From: Lingula anatina
Taxonomy: Eukaryota > Brachiopoda > Lingulata > Lingulida > Lingulidae
Direction of reading: 5' to 3'
DNA length: 56,745 nt
NCBI RefSeq assembly: GCF_001039355.2
Contig: NW_019775599.1
Span: 18,374-75,118 of the forward strand
Shown here: piece by piece, positions 21,944-40,300 of the stretch
Numbering within the stretch: the stretch's first letter is position 1
Layout: every line of letters starts with the position of its first letter
The notes under the pieces: model-generated
Database searches by the model: none
What the model was told of the DNA's origin: nothing
What the model saw: the letters and a program-made list of their open reading frames with translations, nothing else
Position numbers and translations under genes: made by a program

Positions 21944-23255
21944 TCAGAAACCAATATTTTAGCAAAAAATAAGCAGTTAATTTTCCTATTCCAGATGTGG
22001 TCCATGTTCAGCTGGTGCCCCCTCAGAATGTTCAAGCTCATGCCTGCCAAGTGTGTAACATTAATCTGAAAACTGTACAGGAAGAAGATCTCAGCAGTGT
22101 GAAGGTATATTATTGTGTCTAACAGGAAACCTTGTGAAATTGGAAAACTTTTAATCATCATTATAAGGGCAGTTCTTTGTTTCATTTAATAACTTCAACT
22201 AGAAAATAATGTAACTAATGAAATCAATATTTAACATGTTTAATGGTTTAGTCAATTCCTTTCTAAAGGTATGCAGTCATGGCTTTTCTGTAAGGCTTTA
22301 TTTGTTTTGGTATTTCTTATATTTCTAGATCACCCGAGATAATTTTTTCCACTTTCGTAAGAGTTAAGTTTTTTGTGATAAGACTGAGGAGCAATTTCCT
22401 ATTTTTTAGATCATCCAGGTTTAAGTGTATACATATTCTTATGCAGAGAACAAAGTAAAATCTTAGACTGTTAAAAAGTACGTAGTTTGCACTACTTTCA
22501 CTTTTTTCCACAGGGCAATTTCCAGTTCAAGTGTTTTGGATACTCCAGAGTGTGTGGGTTTGTTGTATGGTTTGACGTCACATTCCCTGATCACTCTCAA
22601 CTGTCCACCTCCCCATATGCCGAGTAAGTGCACGCGACAGTTTTTCTTGAAGAGATAGAAACAGTTTAAAATATCTTATATTCTTTATCATACTTAAAAG
22701 TGAAAGATGGGTACTTGAGTTTTTGTAACCTGCATGCTTATGTGACTTTTAAGATCTTAAATTTTAAAATCCAGTGTTAGTGCCGACTTGCACTTATTGT
22801 CAAGTTACAGTTCATACAAATGATTTGTCAGTCCACTGAATAATATTGACGCCTTGGCAATGACTAAGATATCACAAGATGTCACAAGATAGTTTGCCAA
22901 TTTGTACATGCACAAAGAGTGTACATCTCACCTGTGATTCTTTATAAGGCATTGGTTTATAAGAAAATGATGTCGGTATGATATTTTGTTTTTAAAAATA
23001 TAACAAGACTTGTTATAAAGAATTATAAAGAATAACACTGAATCAATTTCCAGACCCACACATTGGGAGCAGTGCATAGTGTACACCAAGGAAACACAAG
23101 ATGTAGCACAGGACACTGAAATTACAGGAACATTAGAACTTAAACCTCACAGAAAAGTGTCCAGGTATGTAGAGGTTGACCTCACTTACAAGTTTGGCAA
23201 TTCTGAGGAAACTCATAAACAGTCTTATTCAATGGATGAGGGAGCTGGGAGCTGA
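17638..23255 (+). CDS. PRMT6: Protein arginine N-methyltransferase 6
   Basis: Twelve exons: 17638-17700, 18403-18468, 18657-18721, 19068-19109, 19409-19509, 19858-19905, 20136-20204, 20561-20634, 21606-21688, 21995-22104, 22514-22623, 23054-23255. All phases join, giving 343 residues without the start. The enzyme moves methyl groups from S-adenosylmethionine to arginines; mammalian PRMT6 makes asymmetric dimethylarginine, notably on histone H3 R2, in the nucleus. Landmarks: YFRAYGDISIHETML, motif I VILDVGAGTG, post-I VYAVEAS, double-E loop SEWMGYLLVYEWML, and PTHWEQ, the THW loop. Vertebrate PRMT6 is about 375 aa. A possible first exon is 17351-17373 (MSNIRNK, then phase 2), but its donor TT|GTACTG is weak; it starts 15 bp beyond the LTR fragment. 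AATAAA at 23979-23984 may be the poly(A) signal. Confidence 0.95.
17961..17991. repeat. Poly-C tract in a PRMT6 intron
   Basis: About 30 bases of C with one T, between the first two confirmed exons. Confidence 0.95.
18722..18797. repeat. (TG)n microsatellite starting at a splice donor
   Basis: The donor of the exon that encodes the methyltransferase motif I (…GGCACAG|GTGTGTGTGT) is the first unit of a 76-bp TG/CG-rich tract. The GT repeats offer many alternative donors. Confidence 0.93.
20836..21331. mobile_element. PIF/Harbinger-type MITE, 490 bp, with TTA duplication
   Basis: The element 20839-21328 is flanked by TTA on both sides (20836-20838, 21329-21331), the Harbinger target. Ends read GGCTTCGTTCACATGGAAAG and its near-complement, and inverted similarity runs on for about 160 bp. 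Between the arms, 21047-21154 encodes a 35-residue frame (MAVVVALKNVF…VQPS) rich in acidic residues, perhaps the first codons of a lost transposase. It sits in a PRMT6 intron. Confidence 0.85.
21899..21945. repeat. (TTTA)n microsatellite
   Basis: About 11 tetranucleotide units in a PRMT6 intron. Confidence 0.95.
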
Positions 23256-24780
23256 GAAGCACCTTTTCAACACAAAATTTCTGATTCTGAATGGAACTGG
23301 CACGTACCAAACCCTTTTGTGGTGCTGCCAGAGTCGCGGGAGGAGGTCGAGCATCGGTGGTATATTTTTCCATCATTCCAATCTGTGACTGAACTTACTA
23401 GACTAACAGGCACACAAAGGAGGATTTTCACACCAAAATTTTTATTTAACAAGTTATCCCAGGGTAAACAGTATTTCCCCCCTATTTGCCAACCTTTAAT
23501 ATTCCTTTCCTGATACTTGCCATAACACTTGTGCCATGATTTGCACTCTTTTCAAGCTGTATCAAGATAGACAGGGGGCAGTGGTCATAATTAATTTTAC
23601 GTTATTTATTAAGGCCATTTATCTGTCATATTTGTTTCAAAAGTTTTATTTGTCCTTAGAAAAGTTTAACAAGGAGCCATCCATGCACTTGAAATGCATT
23701 TTAGGTCCTACATTGTGTGCCCTAAGTCTAAGAACAGTGTTGAATCAATTCTCTTCCAAGAATACAACAGTGGAGTGTCCTCCCCAAACTTACAATGAGG
23801 ACTTTTGCTGGTGCCTGACATCACACCTAGACGATGGTGTGCATGACCTGACAGAGAGAGCCACAACAGGAGAACAAACCCAAGCCGAGTGTCCATTCTC
23901 ACACCGATGTTTATTATGCTGGAGAATATACAAATTAACATACATTTAATATTAAATAGAACAAAAAAAATGTTACATAATAAATGTTTTAAGAAAGAAG
24001 TTAATGTGGTTTTATGTAAAATTGAGCATTTTAGTTTATTTTTTTAGTCTTCTCAAGGTACTACCAAATGTAAAGGATTGATAAACTTGGTATTCCTACT
24101 AAAATTTTGGCTTGTTCACAATATTTTTTCAAATCTGTTTTTTAGATTTATTTTTAAGGATCAAATATGCCTACTTATATTAATTAAGGTGTAAATACTT
24201 TAGCATTTCTTCTGGCTTAAAAAATTCTTATCACTTAATTATATACAATTGCAGGTGTTTGTAATATGTATGCACATCAGCCTGAAAAATAGTGAAACAA
24301 AGGAAAGACCAACACTTAAATTAAAAATTTATTTCATGACCAGGAACAGTCACAGCCAGATGTAGCAGTTACAAAGTGGCCGTCCAATTACATTTGCTTT
24401 ACTAAGCCACAAGACCTAACTTCAGTTTTCCAGTATGCTGAAGGATCTGTTTGAGACACACAAAAAGACAAAAAAAACATAACTCTCCTAAAATTTTTAA
24501 AAAAGATTTGATCAAGGTAAAAATTGTGCCTCTTTTTGTTTCTTGTTATTTCATCTGAATATATTTGACTAAAACGTGTTAATTGCTGTTTGCTGTGAAA
24601 TACACCTGCAACTTTAAGATGGCAATTTGGATAAATAATGATTTCCTTTTTTTCTCTGGGTGCATCATTATCCACAGAATCAAAATTGCTTGCACTAATG
24701 AGCCCCAGATAATGCAAGCATGTCTTTTCAAACTTTTTTTTTGGCTTTGTTCACTTTTCATATCCATCCTCATGCCAGTG
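23256..24780. other. Converging 3' regions of PRMT6 and TMEM209
   Basis: No coding exon recognised. It holds the plus-strand AATAAA at 23979-23984 and a minus-strand AATAAA at 24333-24328, so both 3' UTRs probably lie here. Confidence 0.6.
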
Positions 24781-30747
<5,967 letters not shown>

Positions 30748-31246
30748 GTTTACCCTGGAACAATTTATTCATGATGTGAATTTTCAAAACTCAAGACTAA
30801 GTAATATCCGTTTCTATGTTTTGAGGGTTGGGAAATGGATTTTGCGATAATATTCAAGAATACAGGGGTTATTTTCTAATTTATAGGAGGAAATGAACTT
30901 TTCTGTAGGCTGAATAATCAATCATGTCCAATGGTCGAAGTCGCTCCATGTTTCTTCACACAATACCCCTACAACTTACCCAACAAAATCAAACTGAAAT
31001 CTGGGCAACCGGCGGCAATGGGAAACTGAAAACTGAATAGCCGCGCACATGGGGCGCATTGCTGAGTGACAGATACGAAAACAAGTCCTCTAGATTTATA
31101 TATAATATTACACTATATTTTTTCCCAACTATAACAAAAATTTTGCATTTATTATAATGTATTTAAATGACAAATGATGGGACTTAAAATGCGAGGAAAA
31201 ATTTATGTGCTGTGAAAACTGTCCCGCAGAGCACAGTTATTTCAAG
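30748..31246. promoter_or_regulatory. Bidirectional promoter region of TMEM209 and LSM3
   Basis: The two start codons are 499 bp apart on opposite strands, with no other gene between. Transcription start sites are not visible from sequence, and I see no clear TATA box at a suitable distance. Confidence 0.6.
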
Positions 31247-33180
31247 ATGGCGGACGACCAAGAGCAGGTGCGTGTTTTTATGTGTCAATTTGGTGGTGTA
31301 TTTCTACTCACTTAGGGCATTTCTGACCACTAAGTACATTGGCCTAATTGAAAACATGTATCAAGGATATAGAGAAAAAAATGTCATCTAAATTACCTGA
31401 CGTTCAATTCTAAAATAACCATACCGGCTCTTACACCCCCCCCCCCCCCCCCATGTGGTTTGTTTTATATCATTTGCCACAAATCCGCGTGCGTCTCTCG
31501 TTTGGTTAATGCGTGTAATTTTTATATACCTTTTTTGCCAGAGGACCCTCTTTCGTTATGAATAAAATTAGGTGTATAGCAGCCCCTTGTTAAATCAAAT
31601 CCTTTAATTGTGAAAAACCACATTGAAAGGAGTATAACTGTAGGACATACATACCATCATTATGGCATTGTGGCGCTTGTTGGGTTGTTACGTAGTGGGT
31701 ACGTTGCATATTGCGTAAGCTATATATTGCGTGTGGTTATAATAAAAAAATACGACAGTTTTACTGATTTCCTATGTCAGTGCATCTTGACATATTGTTG
31801 AATACTTTGCACTTCTGACATTTAGAACGATTGTCACCACTTTTGTCAGTATTTTTTTTCCTGTATTATGTAACTACTGCATTTCAGCAAGCCCCAGCCA
31901 ACACTGTGGAAGAGCCCTTGGATCTGATACGACTCAGTTTAGATGAGAGGATTTATGTTAAGATGAGAAATGATCGTGAACTCAGAGGAAGGCTACATGT
32001 GAGTCTTATCATATTAAACTTAGTTTGAAAAATAAGTAATACGCCTGTAGAAAACATAATGTTTTATCCTCAGTTTTTTAATGTGTAATAGACTAAAAAA
32101 AGTGCATTGAAAGCAAAACAACAGAGTTAGTTAAAGACAAAAAGAAATCATGATTTTATTGTTATGCTTATTTCAAGTGAATGTGTTGAATAAGAATCAT
32201 TGTCACATTAGTAAGTTTTTTTTTTTTTTTTTTTTTTTTTGACAGTTTTCATTCATTTCTCGATTGCCAGTAATTGATAGCTGCTATTTTTAAATTTATA
32301 AATAATTTGCAATCACTTTCAGGCATATGACCAACATTTAAACATGATCCTTGGAGAGGTGGAAGAAACCGTGACAACAGTAGAGATAGACGAGGAAACA
32401 TATGAAGAAATTTATAAGGTACAGTCAGAAAATAATTGAATTATGCTACATAGCCTAACTACAGTTACAGCATTGTGTACTTTCTATTTTTAATTGTTTT
32501 TGGCTGTTACTACTATTTTAAGTATAATGGAAGAGATTCATTTATAGGCGAAAGTGAATTTAAAAAAAATATGTTAAACTACGTGTATAAAATCAAAGGT
32601 AAATTTGTCTAGATATTGTGTATTTGTTATGTTTAATAGTCAAAACATAATTTTTCCAGATTGGAATAAAATTTGTAATTGCCATTGCAATTATTCATTA
32701 CTTTATATTTTTAATTGTTTTTTTATTTTTCCTTTGACTGTTACTACTCTTTTTGGTATAATGGAAGAGAGTCATTTATAGGCAGAAATGAAAATTTTAA
32801 AAAAATTTACAGATAACATGCTACTCTAAGAACTTGGTTGGAAAGCAGTTCTGTCGATAGTTTCAAATAATGTTTCTATATATTTTGCCTAAAAGTTGCC
32901 TCATGAATGCAAACAGAGGAATTATTCTGCCATTTAGTGGATTTCGTCCTAAAGGTCATTCATGGCATTTGTTCAGATCTAAGCTCACATGGGCTATGGT
33001 TTAATTAAAAATTGTTCTTTTTATGTACTGTTCTTTGCATTCTTGCTGCTACTTAATTGAGATAGTTTAATTACATAATTGGCCATTTCTGTTTTTTAGT
33101 CCACAAAGAGAAATATCCCTATGCTGTTTGTAAGAGGAGATGGAGTCATACTGGTCTCACCTCCACTCAGAACAGGATAA
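31247..33180 (+). CDS. LSM3: U6 snRNA-associated Sm-like protein LSm3
   Basis: Four exons, 31247-31267, 31888-31998, 32323-32418 and 33100-33180, all joined in phase 0, give a complete 102-aa protein, the same size as human. LSm3 is one subunit of the Lsm2-8 ring that binds the U-rich 3' end of U6 snRNA in splicing, and of the Lsm1-7 ring that acts in cytoplasmic mRNA decay. The Sm1 part reads [20 protein letters not shown] and [16 protein letters not shown]; the Sm2 part has [15 protein letters not shown], where RGD-like contacts bind RNA. Only the first ~11 residues differ notably from the human protein. AATAAA at 33843-33848 is the likely poly(A) signal, giving a 3' UTR of about 680 nt. 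Confidence 0.97.
32216..32240. repeat. Poly-T tract in LSM3 intron 2
   Basis: 25 consecutive T about 80 bp upstream of the exon-3 acceptor. Confidence 0.95.
32484..32812. repeat. Two diverged ~90-bp copies in LSM3 intron 3
   Basis: 32484-32575 and 32703-32812 share TTTTTAATTGTTTTT, CTGTTACTACT, TATAATGGAAGAGA and TCATTTATAGGC in the same order. Confidence 0.75.
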
Positions 33181-34388
33181 CATAGAACTAAGACTTTCTA
33201 ATATGAGACATTACTGTTATTGTGGGCTTCATTGATGAAATCAGTGAGTGCATTAGTAAAGGTAATCTTGATGTCAGCAGGGATGCCAAAGCAGATGCTA
33301 TATGAGGCATAAGGACATATTTTGCTGGTCATCAGTGATTTTGGTTTAAAAAAGCTTTCTGGATTAATTATGACAGCACCTTGCTGCTTGTCATTGCAAG
33401 TTGATAACTGTTTCCAGCCATTGGGCTTTTCCCCATACGTCAGGCTTTCAACAGATTCCAGGACAGAAATCAGACAAGCGCAACAGTTACTGTTCTGAAT
33501 AAGATGTATTATGTGTTTTGCCCAAATTTCAATGAAATGTTGAATCAGTGAAAAGGTAATAGCATACTGGCTCAGAATTAGAAGTATTGCACACATAAGT
33601 TTTACTAACTTTTACCCATTATAAAGCCCGACTATTGTCCTTGTCCTTTTTTTTTTTTACATTTAGTGACTGAATTCTTAAATGTAGACCTATTTCTGTT
33701 TAAGAAAATTATTCCAATTCTTAAGATGTCACTTTTTGGTCTTGAAAATGGCAACAAGATCATGTTGTTAATGGTGTTACTTAGCCATGATACTTGGTGG
33801 CTTTAAATAGCTGTATTATAGAAACAATATTTTTTACTTTGTAATAAACAATATAATATTTAGTTTTATGTCAGTATTCATATAAACCTTTAAAAGTTGT
33901 GTTAAAAATTGCTGTTAACTTGGTTAACAATGTATAAAATGGTGTCACTTACAAAAAATATAGAGAGTGGGATAAAAGAAAAGCATTTTTTAAAAATGCC
34001 TCCAATTATTTATTTTAAAGTGGTAAATTCAGACAGTGAGCATATTATGAAAATTTACTTTAAAATTAATAGATCAAAATAATAATAGTTATTATAAAAA
34101 GAGCAGAAAGAAACCAAAAGAAAGAAAAGTAAATTTTAAAGTTTTTATTTACTGTTACAGAAATACAAAGTTGAGAGAAGATAACGTGTATACTGTCTTA
34201 TAAGTACAGCGATTCATTTGTCTGTGCAAAAATCTTGTCAACATGGTTTGTAAATAAATGCCAAAACTTCTCCAACTACAATTCAAAACAATTAACAAAC
34301 AGATAAGTATCTTCATGATATCTTTCACATTTGTGAGTCATTTTCACATATTTTGATGCAACATTCACTTTCTATTTTGAGAAAGTTT
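33181..34388. other. Converging 3' regions of LSM3 and the stabilin gene
   Basis: Non-coding and AT-rich. Contains the LSM3 AATAAA (33843-33848) and a minus-strand AATAAA at 34149-34144 that suits the stabilin transcript. Confidence 0.6.
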
Positions 34389-37300
34389 TTACTGCAGCAC
34401 CACTTGCTGTGTCTCTGCATCATAAAGTGGGTTATCAAAGTTTTCACCAACATGGCTGCTGGAAGTCTGAGGTTCCTCTTCGCTGAGGTGGGTAAATCTC
34501 TCGAAGAAAAGACCGCCTTCCTGAATGATAGATCATATTGAATATACTTCAGTAGATTATTGTCATCCTGATGTTAAAAATAGTACCTCATTAAAATTAC
34601 AGTTAATGATGCACTATGATAATGGATAATCTTGTTGTTGAAAAACAAATTATTAGAAGCAATTAAGCACTGGGTGTTTAACCAAAGTTTTTTTTATATA
34701 TGAGAAAAAGACTCAAAAAGATACTGATATTTTATTCAAAAAGATTTTGACTGAACCATTGCACATTTTGAAGATAATTTCAAGGTGTTTTTTGTTTTCT
34801 TAAAGAAAGTTAATTGTATGTGTGTGTAAACAATATTACCTTTCTGAATCTCATTAAGATGTCCACCTTTCCACTTTTCTTCCACCAGAATTTGTACACC
34901 AAAACAAGTACTGCCAGTACTAGTATGCTTGCCACAATAATTCCGATTAATTCTGCTATCAGTGTGGTACTCTGTTGAAACAATACAGTAACTCATCTAT
35001 TAACATGTGTATACATGGCAAAGTTGTAGTTTTAGAAGGATATGTTGTTCAGATTAACTAAAACTTAATATGAAATGGAACTGATGATGCACCCCATTTT
35101 ACAAAGCTGGAATATAAAACCAATGAAGTTAAGCATTTCTTAATAACTTCAACATAACTTTAAATAAAAAATTACTTTAAAAAAAATCAGTTACGGAAAT
35201 GGACCATTTACCACATTTTCAATATACAGCAATTATAATCTATGACATATGGCACATACATTACAGATGACCATTCCCAGATTCTGAATTTGAATACAAT
35301 ATGCTAAGAAAAGAGTCACAGCACATTTTACTAATTTTTCTGAATTTTTGTAGGTTTTCTTTAAGTTATGCTCTAGGTCAATTAAACTTCTACTTACTGA
35401 TCCTGCAGTAGAAAGCTCTCCTCCAGGTACCTGACAATGTAAGATAGATTAATTGATTAGTCAAAGTATTAATTTACTCTCTCTGCTCTCCTATTTATTA
35501 CACAATCATATGTTACAAATCTATGTAAAAATTTTAATTGAAATAGATCTTTTGTCATAATTAATACACGTATAATAGTTGATAAATGTACCTGTAATAA
35601 TGGACAACTCTGGGAATACTAATTTAATTAGTTGTCAACCACAAACGTAGCTGTCATGCATTCACATGGGTTTACATTAGTTTTATTCACATTTTGCCAA
35701 TAATGTGAATGAAATTTAACTGGTGTAATGCATCAAGATCATCCAAGATAACCAAAAATCTTGTGACTTAAAATCAGAACAAGATTTCACAGGATATGGA
35801 GGAGGGTGGGGTCAGAAATAATCATTATGGCAGACTGGCCAATGCACTGTGTTGACAAATAGGTAAAAGCTGAGAGAATATATCCACAAAATTAATATCT
35901 TCTGATAGCTATGTTATACAAAAGTACAAATTCACCATGTTTTGCGAGCCACTCTTGTATTGCTTTCTAAAAAGACATCACAGAAGTTTTTACTGTAGCA
36001 CTACTTGCTGTGTGCATGAAGTTTCACATGCATTGCTAAAAAGGTGGACACTTACATTCTTCTAGCCTCATGCGACAAAGCTACATAGTGTTGCTAGCTT
36101 CATTTCAGGCTATCTTGGATGATCTCAACTTTATCAATATTTTTCTTATCATTTGAACAAAATATTATTGATAAAATTTCCTGTATTAAGGATACAAAAG
36201 ACCTTTTTACCTTTTGAGTTGAAATATGTGCCAGCTCTAGTGGTTGTTTTATTATGTGTATAATCCCATTGGTTGCTGGTATATTTGCCTCAATCACCCT
36301 AATACCATCTACATAGAAACCCTGTTTAAAAGAAATAATCTAAATCAGTACATAAAATTGTAATTATAAAATTATAAATTAAAAAATTATAAAATTTCAG
36401 TTGGGACTGGCGTAAATAAAAGAGGCCTCAACGTGCTGACTACCTTTCAATGAATCCACCAATACACTGTTTGTCATTTATTTTGGGAATCGCCTATTAT
36501 AATGATGGCCTATCTTGGGATGGAGGAGATATAAATGCATATTTTTTTAAGCTCCCCAACTTTTCACACAGATGTTCAGAGAGGAGGAGGTCATCTCTTG
36601 AGTATGTACCACCAGCATGGCACGTGCTTTTAAATCATGAGCTGGGAACATTACTGTGGACATTCTAACAAAAGATTTCTAGGTGTAAAGAGCACTAAAA
36701 ATTTTAATATTTCAGACTTTTGGTTAACATAAATTAAGTACTATTCAAGTGAAAATGCATCAGTCATCCCCCAAATAAAATAGATAGATACTGTTAGATA
36801 GATAGATAGACAGACTCATTCACCTGTTTCTTAAACTGTACTTTCAGCTGCTGGCCAATCAAAGACACTAGGGTTGTATTGTTGAATTGGTCAGCATCCA
36901 AATTCACTGCTCCAGTCACAAAGTGGTTTCTTATTGCAGCAGTAGACAGAGCCTTTGAAAAATGTATCAAGCATTTACTAGTGATTTTTTAAATTCAAAC
37001 ATTTCAATCTGTAAATTTCTTTTTATCTCTGTATGCATACCTAGAAAAAAAGGGGAGGGGAAGGGGGAATCTTTTCGATTAGGAAATTCAAACAATTCTT
37101 TTCATCTCTACATACATACTTGTGCATTCACTAGATATAATGACATACTGTCATATCTTTGAGCCAAAAATGATGTAAATAGTACTTTTTTCTCTTACAA
37201 ATACACCTTGATAAATAATGTGAAAAATATTGCAATATCATATTATAGTAAAATACTGTACATATTATTGTAATGAACAAATCTGGTGTAATTCTTGTAT

Positions 37301-40300
37301 AATTAAGGATATGAACTTTTTGTGTGTATGAAAAATTCCATCATATATTTTTTGAAAGTGTGTTTCTTCCCAATGTCAACTGATTAAAAGATTTAAAACC
37401 CCATATCCCAAAAAATGTTTGGGCTGTCTGTTGTAGAAAAAAAAAGCATTACCATCTGTTGTCATAATAACTGTCTATGCAAATTAAATCAAAATTATGA
37501 AATTGATTATTTTATTATTTATTCATTAACACTTTTTGGGGGGAGGGTTACTATCAACATTTCGAAGTTTTTGAAATTGGTATATTTGAATACCATTATT
37601 TGATCTACAACAAAATTAGCATCACAGTGGTATAAAAATTTCACTTCTCTGCCTTTAATTCCATTTCAATATTCTCTAATGTTAAAAAATGTTTTCTTTG
37701 AATAAATGTAAACACATGCACAGCAATGAAGAGTGACTTTCCTAACAAAAACCAGTATTCTCTGATTATGTCCAGAGTTTTACGTTTGTGCATACTAGTA
37801 TGCTGGAAATTTGACAATGACCTCAAATTAGGATAAAACTAATAATAGCATCCTACTGATAAATTAAATGCATTAGCAAGCACTCGCTCATTTCCATGCA
37901 ATTTACCTTTTGGCTAAAGTTTCCCTCTGATATGCGATAAGGTACAAATACTGTTGTATTACCCACTCCAGTTTTTAGGGAGTTCACCATTTCCTGTAAT
38001 TCTTGTGATGTACTTGATGCAGTTAATAGTACCTTAAAATGATTATCAACATATTAAATTATACCAACTTTTGCAAATTCATTACAGTAACTTCTGATGG
38101 TTCTAGATGTTCCAATTCAGTAACTAATTTCCTGTCATTTTAGGGAACCATTTGATTCCATGCCTGTCAATGCTTTCATTGCAGTTACTTGTAATATACT
38201 ACATTGTACATTTATTTAAGTGGACACATGCCAGCAGATGCTGCCATAGATATGTTTCAGTGCTTTGAACCATGATACAGAAGAATATTTCAAGGAATGA
38301 AGTAAAATACAAGGAAGGTAATCATTTAGATACAGAATAAGCTCAAGGTAGGTTTTATTTTAAAAAAATAAGTAGAAGTGTAATAAATTTGATAAAATAG
38401 AACTATTCTTTACTTAGAGACAAATAACTGCTATCAACCTCTGTCTTTTCAGTCCACCACTGAAATGCAATGTTTGACAAATGTTATTTGTCTGTAAGTA
38501 ATTCAAAAGAATAATTTTATGTTATCATCCTATGTAGAGACCAAGAAAAAAACACTTTCATAGTGTAACAAGTTTATTAAGAATGACTAACTTAACATTG
38601 GTATAAATATGATAATCATGTAATTATCTCTCTAGAAGTTATGGTCAGTGGTCAATAGCCACCCTTACAGTGACCAATCTTGGCAGACTGACCATCACTG
38701 TCTCATAAGTTAATCAATTATTTAATGCATTCTTCTAAAACAGTATAGGTCTATCCATACACTGCTTGATTAAAAGTTCAGTTGTTCAACCAAAGGTGAG
38801 GGGAAATTGGATAAATGTTTCAGGATTTACTTCAAGCCACACAGGCCCCACAAAACATCAGGATTAGCATCCCAGCAAAACTTCAAAGGGTAATTGGATA
38901 AGCTGAGCACAGTGACCACACTGCAGAAGTTCCCTGTCACACAGTTTTCAAGAGTAGCTGATACCAAGTTTGTACATTGGGAACTCAAGGTAGTGAAAAA
39001 CACATTTTTCAAATATTTAAAAGTGCATTCAAAACAGATGATCGGCAGATTTACGTACTGATCCGCAGACTTAATATGGCCCACCCATCATTAAAGAAAG
39101 CTGCTTAATCCACGATATTCTCACTGCCTCCACACACACCATTGAATTGAACAGATTAAACCTCAGCTCCCAGGTGTAATTACTAGTTGGCTGCAGGGAC
39201 GGCACATGTGGAGGCAGGGAGACCATCAGGGGATAATGAGCGGCTACCTTTTACGTGGGGTTGGTCATATTTAATCCGCAGATCAAAAAGTCTGTGGCTC
39301 ATCTGTTCTGAATAAGCTGTAAGTTATTACAGGGTGCATTCCCAGAGATTTAGATCGATCCAGAGATTTAGATTTAGATCAACCTAACTCCCTGGGGGTT
39401 CATGCTAAATTGCAGTCAGCCGAGCGCGCACCATAGTTAATTACCCCCTTACAGCTTTTAGTAGGCGGGACAGACGCTTAAGCCGGCTAAGCTGACAGTA
39501 ATCTAGTGAGACTCCCCACAGGGATAGATCGATCTAAAATCTATGAGAATGGGGTCGTAAACTGTAAGTTCAGAAGAGACAACTCACAGCCTTATTGCAG
39601 ATAATTTTTGATAGAAATGTTTTGCAACTAATTAAAATTAATATTCAAACGTGCCTTTATACCTTTGCTGAATTCATATTTGCAATAAGGTGGTAAACTG
39701 TAAGTTTGTATGCCATGTTATTTTAGATTTTCTAATACAACAGCTTTTATATTATTAGTCAGTAGGTAATGAGAAGTTTATGGGGAATTCAGATAGAAAC
39801 ATTGAAAATTATGCACTGTACTAGGTATGTTATACATAAAGTATGATAAAACTGAATTACCACGACAATACAACTTAATAATAAGTTGTAATTGACTGTG
39901 GGGAATTCAGTGAGAATTTAGCAAAAGAAGCTGTAATTTACAGTGTAAAATTTTTTGAATAACTTGTCATTTCAGCAAAGCCTAAACAACAACATATAAA
40001 AAGGAGCCTTTTACTTTTCCTTCAGTGACAGCATTTCCAACATCTTACCGTTAAGTCTTACTTTATTTCCTTCAGTGACAGTCCCTAGACGAGTATTATA
40101 TGCAGTACAGATAAACATGTATTGTCACTGTAGGCCTTAAACCTCTTTTCACACACCAATCCAAGTATTTTTCTCAGCCTAAATCCAACCCCACCCTGGA
40201 TCAACATCCACACGTCAACACTTTCTAGGTTAACAAACCTTGTAAAATGCCTGTGTCTCATTCAGTCTGTTTAATGTGTCCAGGATATCCCCATTGCAGA

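Noticed and set aside
23536-23949. 137-codon open frame on the plus strand
   Set aside because: Falls in the PRMT6 3' UTR before the poly(A) signal and shows no recognisable domain.
33198-33596. 132-codon open frame on the minus strand
   Set aside because: It lies in the LSM3 3' UTR, has no family landmarks and no splice support.
35950-36070. Active alternative last exon for the stabilin
   Set aside because: The nearest acceptor would enter in a phase that neither preceding exon provides, so only a remnant is claimed.
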